Program-made: the position numbers and the translations under genes
Part shown: positions 27,441-36,183 of the stretch, piece after piece
Layout of the letters: each line of letters opens with the position of its first letter
Position numbering within the stretch: position 1 is the stretch's first letter
Origin: CAVWSM01 sp963798505
Lineage (GTDB): Bacteria; Actinomycetota; Actinomycetes; Jiangellales; Jiangellaceae
Direction of reading: 5' to 3'
NCBI GenBank assembly: GCA_963798505.1
Contig: CAWCTX010000018.1
Span: 186,001-250,000, forward strand
Length of the DNA: 64,000 nucleotides
Notes under the pieces: generated by a model
Database searches by the model: none
Told to the model about the DNA's origin: nothing
Seen by the model: only the letters and a program-made list of their open reading frames with translations

Positions 27441-28361
27441 ATGAGCAAACGCGGTGTCGTGCTGTTTGCGGCGATGTCGGTCATCTGGGGCATTCCCTAT
27501 CTGCTGATCCGCGTTGCCGTCGAGGAACTTTCCCCCGAGGTGGTGGTCTTCGGGCGATCGTTCATCGGTGCGGTGGTGCTGGTGCCGTTCGCGTTGCGCA
27601 GCGGCACCGTGCGCAAGGTGCTGACACGCTGGCGGCCCGTGCTGGTCTACACGGCCATCGAGGTCGCCGCGCCGTGGTACTTGCTGTCCGACGCGGAGCA
27701 GCACATCACGAGCTCGCTGGCCGGGCTGTTGATCGCCAGCGTGCCCCTGATGGGGGCGGCCCTGGCGATCCTGCTGCACGTCGATGACCGGCTCGACGCG
27801 ACCCGCACGACGGGTCTGCTCATCGGGTTCGCTGGGGTGATCGCCCTGGTCGGGCTCGATCTCGGCGACGGCCTCGAGCCGTGGCCGGTGGCCGAGGTGC
27901 TGCTGGTCGCGCTCGGCTATGCCATCGGCCCGATCATCATTGCCCGGTCAATGTCCGACCTCAACGCGGTGGCAGTCAACGCGGTGGTCCTCACGATCAC
28001 CGCGGTCGGCTACACACCGTTCGCGATTGCCTCCTGGCCGGAAGAGCGGCCATCCACCGAGGCCATCGGCTCCGTCGTGGGACTCGGCCTCATCTGCACT
28101 GCCCTCGCCTTCGTGCTGTTCTTCGCGCTGATCCGCGAGGTCGGCCCGGCGCGAGCAACCGTGATCACTTACGTCAACCCGGCCGTCGCTCTCGCGGCAG
28201 GCGTGATCCTGCTCGACGAGCCGGTCACCGTGGGCATCATCGTGGGCTTCCCGCTGGTGCTGCTCGGCTCCGTGCTCGCCACCCGGCGCACTCGCAAGCC
28301 CACGGCCGGACCGCCGGGAGAGGAGGGCTACAACAGCACGGCCGCCACGACGCCGGCGTGA
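27441..28361 (+). CDS. EamA-domain (DMT superfamily) exporter
   Basis: An intact 306-residue membrane protein with ten predicted hydrophobic segments in two EamA halves. First half begins GVVLFAAMSVIWGIPYLLI with the typical WG pair and VVFGRSFIGAVVLVPFALRS. Second half includes ATVITYVNPAVALAAGVILL, the conserved proline-containing segment, and DEPVTVGIIVGFPLVLLGSV. Members export amino acids or other metabolites; the substrate is unknown. Start ATG 27441 behind AGGAGGGG. The 3' end overlaps the convergent UbiA gene by 34 bases. Confidence 0.9.
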   Translation: MSKRGVVLFAAMSVIWGIPYLLIRVAVEELSPEVVVFGRSFIGAVVLVPFALRSGTVRKVLTRWRPVLVYTAIEVAAPWYLLSDAEQHITSSLAGLLIASVPLMGAALAILLHVDDRLDATRTTGLLIGFAGVIALVGLDLGDGLEPWPVAEVLLVALGYAIGPIIIARSMSDLNAVAVNAVVLTITAVGYTPFAIASWPEERPSTEAIGSVVGLGLICTALAFVLFFALIREVGPARATVITYVNPAVALAAGVILLDEPVTVGIIVGFPLVLLGSVLATRRTRKPTAGPPGEEGYNSTAATTPA

Positions 28362-29224
28362 TGCAGGTAGAAGGTCCGCCACACCCACCGATACCCGCGC
28401 GCCACGGACACTGGGTCGGCAGCCGCAGTGTCCGACCACGTACGCACGACAAGCCCGGCGCAGGTCAGCTCGACCGGTGTCAAGACTCGCCAATCCACGC
28501 CATCGAGCCCGAATGCAAGGCCCGCCGCGACCACGTACACCACCAGCAGGAGGCACATCGCCGCGCCGAGCACGAGCCCCGGGTCGCGTTGGTTGGCGAA
28601 CGTACGGATGCCGTGCGCCTGGTCTCCTCGCCGGTCGGGGAGGTCCTTCATCAGCGCGACGGCCAGGCCGAACGCCGTGCCGACGACCGTGACCAGCGCC
28701 ACGACACCGGTAACCGGTGCCCCGGCCGCGAAGTGCAGGTAGACCCCGAGAGTGAGGACCGGGCCGCGGACGACGAGGATCGCCAGCGCGGCCGGCACCG
28801 GGAACCTCTTGAGCCGCACCGGCGGCACCGAGTAGGCCGTACCCACCACAACCCCGATCGCCACCGTGAGCAGCAGCCACGGCGAGAGAAAAGCGGCGCC
28901 CACCAAGGCCCCCAGGCCGCAGCCGAGGCTGATCAGGCGCGCGGCGCGTCGGGACAGCAGACCCGCCGGCACCGGCAGCCACGGCTTGTTGATCAGGTCG
29001 ATCTCGACGTCCACCACCTGGTTGAGACCGGTGATGAAGACGTTCGTCGCCAGGCACACGGCCAGCGTCATGACCAGGTCGAGCACACCGACGTCGGCGG
29101 CCGCATCGCGCGCGAGCACCCACACCGTGACCACGGTCGCGGTCGTCGCGGTGACCGTGTGCGGCCGGGTGAACTCCCACAGCGCCCTCGGCTGCCAGCC
29201 TCTGGTGACGCTCCCGACCGCCAT
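28328..29224 (-). CDS. UbiA-family prenyltransferase (homogentisate phytyltransferase-like)
   Basis: An intact 298-residue integral membrane prenyltransferase. The first aspartate-rich motif is NQVVDVEIDLINKPWLPVPA, in the form (NxxxDxxxD) typical of homogentisate phytyl/solanesyl transferases. The second is LMKDLPDRRGDQAHGIRTFA. Multiple hydrophobic helices lie between. Homogentisate transferases make tocopherol or plastoquinone precursors in plants and cyanobacteria; here no partner genes are nearby, so the aromatic acceptor is unknown (it might be a menaquinone-like or specialised metabolite). Start ATG 29224. Confidence 0.85.
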   Translation of the reverse strand: MAVGSVTRGWQPRALWEFTRPHTVTATTATVVTVWVLARDAAADVGVLDLVMTLAVCLATNVFITGLNQVVDVEIDLINKPWLPVPAGLLSRRAARLISLGCGLGALVGAAFLSPWLLLTVAIGVVVGTAYSVPPVRLKRFPVPAALAILVVRGPVLTLGVYLHFAAGAPVTGVVALVTVVGTAFGLAVALMKDLPDRRGDQAHGIRTFANQRDPGLVLGAAMCLLLVVYVVAAGLAFGLDGVDWRVLTPVELTCAGLVVRTWSDTAAADPVSVARGYRWVWRTFYLHHAGVVAAVLL

Positions 29225-29262
29225 CCGGACATGCTGTCACGCACCGATGCGAGGATGACCGG

Positions 29263-29923
29263 GTGGACGACGAAGACCTTCGCCTGACGATCTACCAGTC
29301 GTTCGCCACGATGGGCAGCGCCCCGACTCAGGCAGCTCTCGCGGCAGCCATCGGCGCCGATGTGGACACCGTGCGCGACGGACTGCACCGCCTCGCCGCG
29401 GCCCGCCACCTCGTCCTCGACGACACCGACGCGATCGTCATGGCGCACCCGTTCACGTCGATCAACCTGGGCTTCTCGGTCATGGGCCGGTCCACGCTCT
29501 GGTGGGGCGGCTGCGCATGGGACGCGTTCGCGATCCCCCAGCTCGTCCGTGACGAGCCCGAGCGCCCTCGTCGCCACGCGCTGCCCCGCATGCGGCACCC
29601 CGCACGCATGGGCGGTGGACCGCTCGGGTCCGCCGTCGGGCAGCCAGGTGGCGCACTTCCTCGTGCCCGCGGCCCACATGTGGGATGACGTCGTGCACAC
29701 CTGCCGCAACCAGCGGCTCTTCTGCTCCGGCCAGTGCGTCGACACCTGGCTCGCACAGACCGGTCAGCCTCGCGGGGACACTCTCGACCTCGCCACGCTG
29801 TGGCAGCTGGCCGAGCACTGGTACGACGGTCGTCTCGCGCGCGGCTATGTGCGGCGTGACCCGGTGGCGGCCGCGGAATACTTCCGTAGCGTCGGCCTGA
29901 CCGGCCCCTTCTGGGGCACGTGA
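29263..29923 (+). CDS. MerB-like alkylmercury lyase family protein (frame-shifted)
   Basis: Resembles organomercurial lyase MerB. An N-terminal winged-helix-like part (DLRLTIYQSFATMGSAPTQA, VRDGLHRLAAARHL) leads to FTSINLGFSVMGRS and WWGGCAWDAFAIPQLV, where the cysteine and aspartate correspond to the MerB C-x-x-D pair. After a frame change near 29570 the sequence continues ATRCPACGTPHAW and VVHTCRNQRLFCSGQCVDTW, with a cysteine at the second MerB catalytic position. About 220 residues. No merA, merR or mer transport genes are nearby, so mercury resistance is not shown. Start GTG 29263. Confidence 0.78.
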
Positions 29924-29938
29924 CGACGAGGAGACACC

Positions 29939-31042
29939 TTGCGTGACGAGCGAGTGCTTACCCGGCGTGCGCTCAACCGCGCCATACTGGCGCGACAGCT
30001 CTTGCTCGAGCGGGTGGCGATGACGCCGTACGACGCCGTGCACCTGCTCGTCGGACAGCAGGCGCAGGTGCCGGGTGATCCGTACGTGGGGTTGTGGTCA
30101 CGCCTTCGCGACTTCAACCCGCAAGAGCTCGGCAAGCTCATCGCTGACCGCGAGCTCGTCCGCGCCGGGCTGATGCGCGGCACCATCCACCTGGTCACCG
30201 TCGACGACTGTCTGGCGATGCGGCCGTGGGTCGAGCCGGTGATGAGGCGCGCCCTGACCGGGTCGTTCGGTCGCTTCCTGCGCGAGGTCGACGTCGACGA
30301 GATCGGTGAAGCCGGGCAAGCCCTCCTCGAAGAGCAACCCCGCACGCGTGCCGAGCTACGGCAGCTCTTGGCCGAGCGCTGGCCAGGGGTCGACGAGACG
30401 GCGCTCGTCTCGGCGGCCGCCTATCTCGTCCCGACCGTGCAGATCGCACCGCGCGGCGTGTGGGGCTCGACGATGCAGCCGACGCTGACCACGATCCAAC
30501 GCTGGCTCGGGCGGCCACTCGACCCCTCGCCCGACGTCGAGGGCATCGTGCTGCGCTATTTCGCCGGCTACGGCCCGGCGTCGGTCATGGACCTGCAGGC
30601 GTGGTGCGGCCTCACCAAGCTCAATGAGGTCGTCGAGCGCCTGCGACCGCGCCTGCTGAGCTTTCGTAACGAGTCCGGTCGCGAGCTCTTCGATGTCCCC
30701 GAAGCCCCCCGACCCGACGCTGAGACCCCGGCTCCGGTGCGCTTCCTCCCCGAGTACGACAACGTGCTGCTCGGGCTGGCCGATCGGAGCAGGTTCATGC
30801 CTGGCGGCGAGCAGCTGACACTGGACGTCGGCATGCGCAGCTATGGCGGAGTGCTCGTCGACGGTGAATACACCGCGATGTGGCGCATCGAGCGGGCCAA
30901 CGGCACGGCGACCATGCTGGTGGAGCAGGTCGCGCCGCTCGACGACTCATCTCGTCAGGAGGTCGTCGACGAGGCCGGTCGGCTGTTGAGCTTTCTGACC
31001 CCGGACGGCGCGGTCCAGTCCGTACAGCTCACGCGGGCATGA
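29939..31042 (+). CDS. Winged-helix protein of the AlkZ/HTH_42 family
   Basis: An intact 367-residue protein of the DUF1006/HTH_42 family. Family members include AlkZ, a DNA glycosylase that unhooks interstrand crosslinks with a catalytic Gln-x-Gln. Here the N-terminus has VHLLVGQQAQVPGDPYVGLW, which contains a Q-x-Q, followed by RAGLMRGTIHLVT and a C-terminal RFLPEYDNVLLGLADRSRF typical of the family. Glycosylase activity is a reasonable guess only. Start TTG 29939 with AGGAG upstream, 15 bases after the MerB-like gene, so the two form an operon. The 3' end overlaps the convergent chrA by 14 bases. Confidence 0.82.
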   Translation: MRDERVLTRRALNRAILARQLLLERVAMTPYDAVHLLVGQQAQVPGDPYVGLWSRLRDFNPQELGKLIADRELVRAGLMRGTIHLVTVDDCLAMRPWVEPVMRRALTGSFGRFLREVDVDEIGEAGQALLEEQPRTRAELRQLLAERWPGVDETALVSAAAYLVPTVQIAPRGVWGSTMQPTLTTIQRWLGRPLDPSPDVEGIVLRYFAGYGPASVMDLQAWCGLTKLNEVVERLRPRLLSFRNESGRELFDVPEAPRPDAETPAPVRFLPEYDNVLLGLADRSRFMPGGEQLTLDVGMRSYGGVLVDGEYTAMWRIERANGTATMLVEQVAPLDDSSRQEVVDEAGRLLSFLTPDGAVQSVQLTRA

Positions 31043-32180
31043 CAGCCAGGCCGATCACGCCGCCCAACATGATCAGCCAGGCCGAGTTGATCCGTGTGCG
31101 CAGCAATACGGCGAGTGCGGCAAGCGCGAGAGCCACGGTCAGCGGATCGACCAACGCCTCTCTCGCGAGCTGGGCGGTCACCCCGGCCATAAGAGCCAGC
31201 GCGGATGCGTTGACACCGTCGAGAAAGGCGGCCGACCAAACACGGTTGCGGATGCGGTCGACGATCCTCGTCAGGAGTGCAACGAAGACGAACGCCGGCA
31301 GGAAGATGGCGACCGTCGCGAGCACCGCGCCCGGCAGCCCGGCCACCAGATAACCGATGAACGTCGCCGTGGTGAACACCGGTCCCGGCGTCACCTGGCC
31401 GATCGACACGGCGTCGAGCAGTTGCTGTTCGGTGAGCCACCCAAGTCGCTCGACGAAGTCGCCGCGCAGGAAGGCCAACAGCACATAGCCACTGCCGTAC
31501 AGGACCGACCCAATCTTCAGGAACGTCAGGAACAAGCGGGTCAGCTGCCCAGCCGTCGGGTCGGTGAAAAGGGGGTCGCCGGCGGCCAGGATGAGCGGCG
31601 CAAGAATGCCGTTCCGTCGAGCGGGCAGCCACGAGGCGCGCGTCCGAATCGCGGTCATCACGAGGCCACCGCCCAGCAGCAGCACCAGCTCGTTGATGCC
31701 GAGGAAGTACCCGGCGAGCACGGCGGCGGCGATGACGACGGCCAGGACACTCTTGACCACGGTGCGGCCAAGGCCCGCGATTGCCACGACGATGATGGCG
31801 ACGACGACCGGCTCGATGCCGTACAGCAGTCCCTCGAACGTCGGTGTGTCCCCGTACTCGACGTACGCCCACGCGAGCGCCAGCACGATGACGAACGCCG
31901 GGACTATGAAGCACACACCGGCGACCACCAGGCCGCGCCATCGGGCGCGCTCGTAGCCCAGGTGGATCGCCAGCTCAGTCGAGTTGGGTCCGGGGATGAG
32001 GTTGGTGGCGCCTACCAGGTCGATGAACCTGTTGTCGTCGAGCCAGCGCCGCCGCACCACGACTTCGTCGCGCATCATCGCGATGTGCGCGGCAGGTCCG
32101 CCGAAGCCAATCGTTCCCAGCTTGAGGAACAAGAGCGCCAGCTCACGAAGCGGCGAGCTGTTGCTGGTCGGCTCCTGCAC
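31029..32180 (-). CDS. chrA: Chromate transporter ChrA (two-domain CHR family)
   Basis: A membrane exporter of the long-chain CHR family, with two homologous halves and about 10-12 helices. Each half carries the family signature: FLKLGTIGFGGPAAHIAMM and GPNSTELAIHLGY in the first, FLKIGSVLYGSGYVLLAFLR and QVTPGPVFTTATFIGYLVAG in the second. It expels chromate; sulfate is the natural look-alike. I choose GTG 32180 (383 residues) because farther upstream codons fall in a hairpin belonging to a repeated non-coding module. No chrB regulator is nearby. Confidence 0.9.
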   Translation of the reverse strand: MQEPTSNSSPLRELALLFLKLGTIGFGGPAAHIAMMRDEVVVRRRWLDDNRFIDLVGATNLIPGPNSTELAIHLGYERARWRGLVVAGVCFIVPAFVIVLALAWAYVEYGDTPTFEGLLYGIEPVVVAIIVVAIAGLGRTVVKSVLAVVIAAAVLAGYFLGINELVLLLGGGLVMTAIRTRASWLPARRNGILAPLILAAGDPLFTDPTAGQLTRLFLTFLKIGSVLYGSGYVLLAFLRGDFVERLGWLTEQQLLDAVSIGQVTPGPVFTTATFIGYLVAGLPGAVLATVAIFLPAFVFVALLTRIVDRIRNRVWSAAFLDGVNASALALMAGVTAQLAREALVDPLTVALALAALAVLLRTRINSAWLIMLGGVIGLAVMPA

Positions 32181-32210
32181 GGGCGGCAGGCTATCGGGCG
32201 CACGTGACGA

Positions 32211-32560
32211 GAGACCCTCTCCATCCAGGATGGAGAAGGCCTCTCGAATGCCCGCCTGTGCGTGCCTCCGATCGCTCGGTGCTCGGTTGGCGAGCCCACC
32301 GCCGGTCTCGGTCACACGTGCGGCTCCGGTCTCCCGGATCGCGTGGCCCCGGAGCGGGCTCCGTGGCGGCTGGTGTAATGCCGTCCTGGCGATGTGGTTG
32401 CGTTTCTAGTCGCGAATTGGCGGACGCGCAATACCCCATCCGGAATTCTTGCAGTATCACTTTGCATATCCCCAAGGTGTCCACAAGCGAATGCACTTTT
32501 CCCCAGCTCGGCCGCGCTTATCCACGGGGATTTCCACGCCGTTGTCCACTGCCAGCCCAC
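32211..32560. repeat. Non-coding repeat module, copy A
   Basis: First of two diverged direct copies of a module of about 340 bases. Shared landmarks in the same order: a hairpin ending in GGCCTCTC (32211-32245), CTCCGAT(C/T)GCTCGGTGCTCG, a GCTCCGGT(C/T)TCCCGG box, TTTCTAGT, and words of the TTATCCAC type. DnaA-box-like words here are GTGTCCACA (32477-32485), TTATCCACG (32518-32526) and TTGTCCACT (32542-32550). No coding sequence is apparent. It may be the spacer left by a multicopy gene family such as DUF222/HNH genes, but this is inference. Confidence 0.6.
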
Positions 32561-32569
32561 CGCGGGGCC

Positions 32570-32618
32570 GATCAGGGCGACCCACGTCCAATAGGTTTGG
32601 ACACGGGCGACCCTGATC
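32570..32618. repeat. Imperfect long hairpin between the two repeat copies
   Basis: Arms of 22 bases, 32570-32591 and 32597-32618, with a 5-base loop. The outer eight (GATCAGGG with CCCTGATC) and inner six base pairs (GTCCAA with TTGGAC) match exactly; five central positions mismatch or wobble. It could be a terminator, or a recombination remnant. No T tract follows. Confidence 0.5.
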
Positions 32619-32687
32619 CAGTGAAACCCCGCCCACGTCCGGCGTGGCGTTGGCAGATCAGATGCTCGCAACAGGCATACTCAAAGG

Positions 32688-33020
32688 GAGAGGCCCCCTC
32701 CATGTATGAGATGGAGGAGGCCTCTCAACTCAACTGACCCTGCAGTCTCCGATTGCTCGGTGCTCGGGCCGGCGAGTCCGTCACTTCCATCGGCATCTCA
32801 TCGGCAGCTCCGGTTTCCCGGGGCCACCTGCTCTGGACCGAGGTCTCAAGCGAGTCGCCGTTGTTGGTGACGTGAGTGGATTTCTAGTAGACCTCGAGCG
32901 GTCGCGCAAGAGGGTTCGGGCAAGATTCTCGAGATTTCTTTTTATCCACCGAGATGTCCACAGCGCCGGGCGGGTTTCCCCCAGGGATCGCGAAGTTACC
33001 CACCGAGTTATCCACTGCGG
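32688..33020. repeat. Non-coding repeat module, copy B
   Basis: Second copy of the module seen at 32211-32560, in the same orientation, start-to-start about 477 bases away. It begins with a strong hairpin (arms 32688-32703 and 32711-32726, 15 of 16 pairs, loop GTATGAG), followed by the shared CTCCGATTGCTCGGTGCTCG box, GCTCCGGTTTCCCGG and TTTCTAGT. DnaA-box-like words are TTATCCACC (32942-32950), ATGTCCACA (32954-32962) and TTATCCACT (33008-33016). The end touches the stop codon of the DUF305 gene. Confidence 0.6.
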
Positions 33021-33702
33021 CCGATCACAACCCGCGGTCGCAGCTGAGCGAGCATGCCGGTCATCCGACTGATCTCGATGCGTTGGTCGGAGTCGATTGC
33101 TGGGCAGCTGGAAGACGTCGGGCACTGCCCGCCGTCGGACGAGTTGAACAGCTCGGCAACCATCTGCAGTGCACCCTCGTGGTGGCGGATCATGGACTCC
33201 AGGAAGTCGGTCGAACTCGGTTGCGGTTGCCGCCTCGAGCTCGGCGAACTCCTCCTCCGTGAGCATCCCGGGCATCAGCGCCTCCTCGCCGGCTGCTGCG
33301 CTGTGGCCGTGGGCGTCGGAGTCAGGGACCTCCTCGCCACGGTCGCGAAGCCAGCGCTCCATCTGCGCGATCTCGTCCCGCTGGGACACCTCGATGCGCA
33401 GCGACAGCTGGGAAAGGTCGGCCCAGACGCTGCGCGATGCCACGAGGCCGGTCATCTCAAGGGCCTGGGCGTGGTGCGGAATCATGGACTGCACAAACTG
33501 AACGTCCGCCTCGCCATAGGTCGGCGTTTCGAGGGCGGCAATCTCGTCGTCGGTCAACTCACGGTTGGGCTGTCCCGGTTCACCGAGCTGGACGACCGGA
33601 GCCTCGCTCGGGCTCGGCTGCGCCTCGTCGTCACGCACCGGTGCAACTGACAAGTAGCAGTGCGCCAACAACCACCGCCGCCGCTCGTCCGCCCCGGTGC
33701 AT
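33008..33702 (-). CDS. DUF305 (ferritin-like) lipoprotein (frame-shifted)
   Basis: An exported protein with two DUF305 repeats. The signal sequence starts at ATG 33702 and has a lipobox (VVVGALLLVSC). After a frame change near 33645 the mature part begins. The first repeat has FVQSMIPHHAQALEMT; the second, in another frame after a change near 33190, has SMIRHHEGALQMVAEL. The paired histidines are the family hallmark and probably bind metal. DUF305 proteins often occur with copper or other metal-resistance genes; here the closest such gene is chrA, transcribed in the same direction on the far side of the repeats. Role unknown. Confidence 0.8.
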
Positions 33703-33860
33703 GCAGGCTGCCTCCGCCTCGTGGATCTTGCGCCGCCGAGCCTACGCGGCGTGCACGCTGGGTCATTGCCCTATGGCAACGCGTTACTACACGCAGTAGT
33801 GTCACGCCGTCTGCTCTGTCCACGCAATGACCGCGAGGACCCGCCATCGCCTCGCGGGCC

Positions 33861-35712
33861 GTGAGGAGTGAAGGGCCGTGTCGGAGCACCACGAAGAGTT
33901 CTCCACGTCGACCGCTAGCCGCGGTCGTCGCGCTCGTGGCCACCGCCGCGCTCGTGCCGCTCGGCGCGTCCGCACAGACTGACCCTCGCATCGGGCTCGA
34001 ACCTGGCTACCAGGATCCGCTGGCCGAGAAGCTGCATCCAACATCGACCTGCTTGGAAGCACGCCGCGCCCCGCGGGCTTTGACACGCCGCCCGCAGGCT
34101 TCAACGCCATCGGAACGGCCAACTCTGACCTCGCACTCACCGGCGACTTTGCGATAGTCGGGAGTTTCAACGGCTTCCAGATCTACAACATCTCCGATCC
34201 TGCCAACCCGGTGCTGCGCACCGCGTTCATCTGCCCGGGCGGTCAAGGCGACCCTTCGGTGTTCGGGAATCTGCTGTTCATCTCGGTCGAGGAGAACCGC
34301 GGCCAGAAGAACTGCACGGTGGGCACTGTTCCTGGCAACCAGGTCGACACGAACCGGTTCCGTGGGGTCCGCATCTTCGACATAAGCGATCTCGACAACC
34401 CCGTACAGCTACCCGGCGTCCAGCTCTGCCGCGGATCGCACACGCACACCTTGGTGGAGGACCCGGACGACCCCGCCAACATCTACGTCTACAACTCGGG
34501 CACGGCAGGGGTGCGGCTGCCAGGCGAGCTCGCCGGCTGTGAGAACGCTGCGCTCACCAAGGACCCAGTCACCACAGGCAACCCGACGCAGTGGCGCATC
34601 GACGTCATCAAGGTGCCGCTGGCGGCTCCGGAGACGGCTTCGGTCGTCAGCCAGCCGCGGATCTTCACCGACCCGGCGACCGGCGCGTCAACGGACTGCA
34701 GAACACGCTTCCGGTGCCGCCGGGCGGGACACCGACCCCCGACCAGATCCACCCGTCAGGCACCGTCTACGGGCCGACACCCAACACCAACACCTGCCAT
34801 GACGTCACGGCGTTCACCAACCGGGAACTCGTGGCCGGCGCCTGCCAGGGCAATGGGATCCTGCTCAACGTCGAGGACCCGGTCAACCCGGTGCGGCTTG
34901 ACGCCGTATCCGACCCCAACTACTCGTACTGGCACTCGGCGACGTTCAACAACGACGGCACCAAGGTGATCTTCACCGATGAGTGGGGCGGTGGCACCAG
35001 TGCACGCTGCCGCGTCACGGACCAGCCGGAGTGGGTGCCGACGCACTCTTCGACATCGTCGACAACAAGATGCAGTTCGCGAGCTACTACAGCTGCCGGT
35101 ACCGCAGACGATCGAGGAGAATGCGTCGCGCACAACGGGTCGATCATCCCGGTGCCCGGTCGCGACATCCACGTCCAGGCCTGGTACCAGGGTGGGCTGT
35201 CGGTGATCGACTTCACCGACACAGCCAACCCGGTCGAGATCGCCTTCTTCGACCGCGGTCCGATCCGGTTCGGCACCGCGACTGGGCTCAACCTAGGCGG
35301 GTTCTGGGCGACGTACTACTACAACGGCAACATCTTCGGCACCGAGATCGCCCGCGGGTTCGACACGTTCAAGCTCGAGGCCAGCGACATGCTGTCGCAG
35401 AACGAGATAGACGCGGCATCCGAGATAGTCCTTGCGGAGTTCAACTCGCAACTGCAATCGGAGCTTGTCTCGGCCCCGAGCTTCAACGTCGCAGGGTCGT
35501 ACTTCGACCAGGCGGTCCGTGGCGGGGACCTGACTGGCAAGCAGGCGGACAAGGTCGGCGGGTCACTTGCCAAGGCGGAGAAGCTCGAGGGCAAGGGTGA
35601 AACGGCGTCCGCGATCGAGCAACTCAACAACGCCGTCAAGTTCATCGCCGGCGATCCAGACCTGGCAGACCTCGAGGCGGCGATCATCGCCCTGCGGGAC
35701 ACCCTGGCCTGA
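33861..35712 (+). CDS. Secreted LVIVD-repeat protein, probably with C-terminal FIMAH-like domain (frame-shifted)
   Basis: A secreted protein of about 610 residues. The signal peptide is RPLAAVVALVATAALVPLGASA, starting from GTG 33861. The body has repeats of the LVIVD type (FQIYNISDPANPVLRTAF, RIFDISDLDNPVQLPGV, LNVEDPVNPVRLDAV, LSVIDFTDTANPVEIAFF), which suggest a beta-propeller. The C-terminal 80 residues (YFDQAVRGGDLTGKQADKV, then ASAIEQLNNAVKFI) resemble the FIMAH four-helix domain found on extracellular proteins. Frame changes near 34050, 34685, 35025, 35090 and 35120. Function unknown; possibly cell-surface or matrix binding. Confidence 0.75.
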
Positions 35713-35790
35713 GAAACGCGGGCGATGAGTTCGATCCACCCAGCCGGTCTACGTGTCATAGTTGACGACCGGCTCGGGAGGAGTCTGCAC

Positions 35791-36171
35791 ATGTTTGAGC
35801 ACGTCAAAGCGTTCAGCGGCTTTTCGGTGGACGACATTGAGCGGGCGAAGCAGTTCTACGGAGACACGCTCGGCCTCCAGGTGACGGAGGCCAACGGGAT
35901 GCTCACCCTGCACATCGAGGGCGGCGCCGAGATCCTCGCCTACCCAAAGGGCGCCGACCACACCCCGGCGACCTTCACGATCCTCAACTTTCCTGTCGAC
36001 AACATCGAGAAGGTGGTCGACGAGCTCGTCGCACGTGGAGTCACGTTCGAGCGCTACGACGCGATGGCCTCCGACACCGACGAGCGCGGCATCTGGCGCG
36101 GTGGAGGCCCACCCATCGCTTGGTTCAAGGACCCGGCAGGCAACGTTCTGTCGGTTCTCCAGGAGGGTTGA
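35791..36171 (+). CDS. VOC-family (glyoxalase-like) protein
   Basis: A 126-residue intact protein with a vicinal oxygen chelate fold. MFEHVKAFSGFSVDDIERA is followed by KQFYGDTLGLQVTE, then LHIEGGAEILAYPKG and WFKDPAGNVLSVLQE, which are the two beta-alpha-beta units with a C-terminal glutamate metal-ligand position. Substrate unknown; relatives include antibiotic-binding proteins and isomerases. Start ATG 35791 behind GGGAGGAG. Confidence 0.87.
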   Translation: MFEHVKAFSGFSVDDIERAKQFYGDTLGLQVTEANGMLTLHIEGGAEILAYPKGADHTPATFTILNFPVDNIEKVVDELVARGVTFERYDAMASDTDERGIWRGGGPPIAWFKDPAGNVLSVLQEG

Positions 36172-36183
36172 CCGACTCCAGAG

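Noticed and set aside
32211..33020. Chromosomal origin of replication because of the DnaA-box-like words
   Set aside because: No dnaA, dnaN or parAB genes nearby, boxes vary from the consensus, and they lie in two repeats of a module; a repeat family is more likely.
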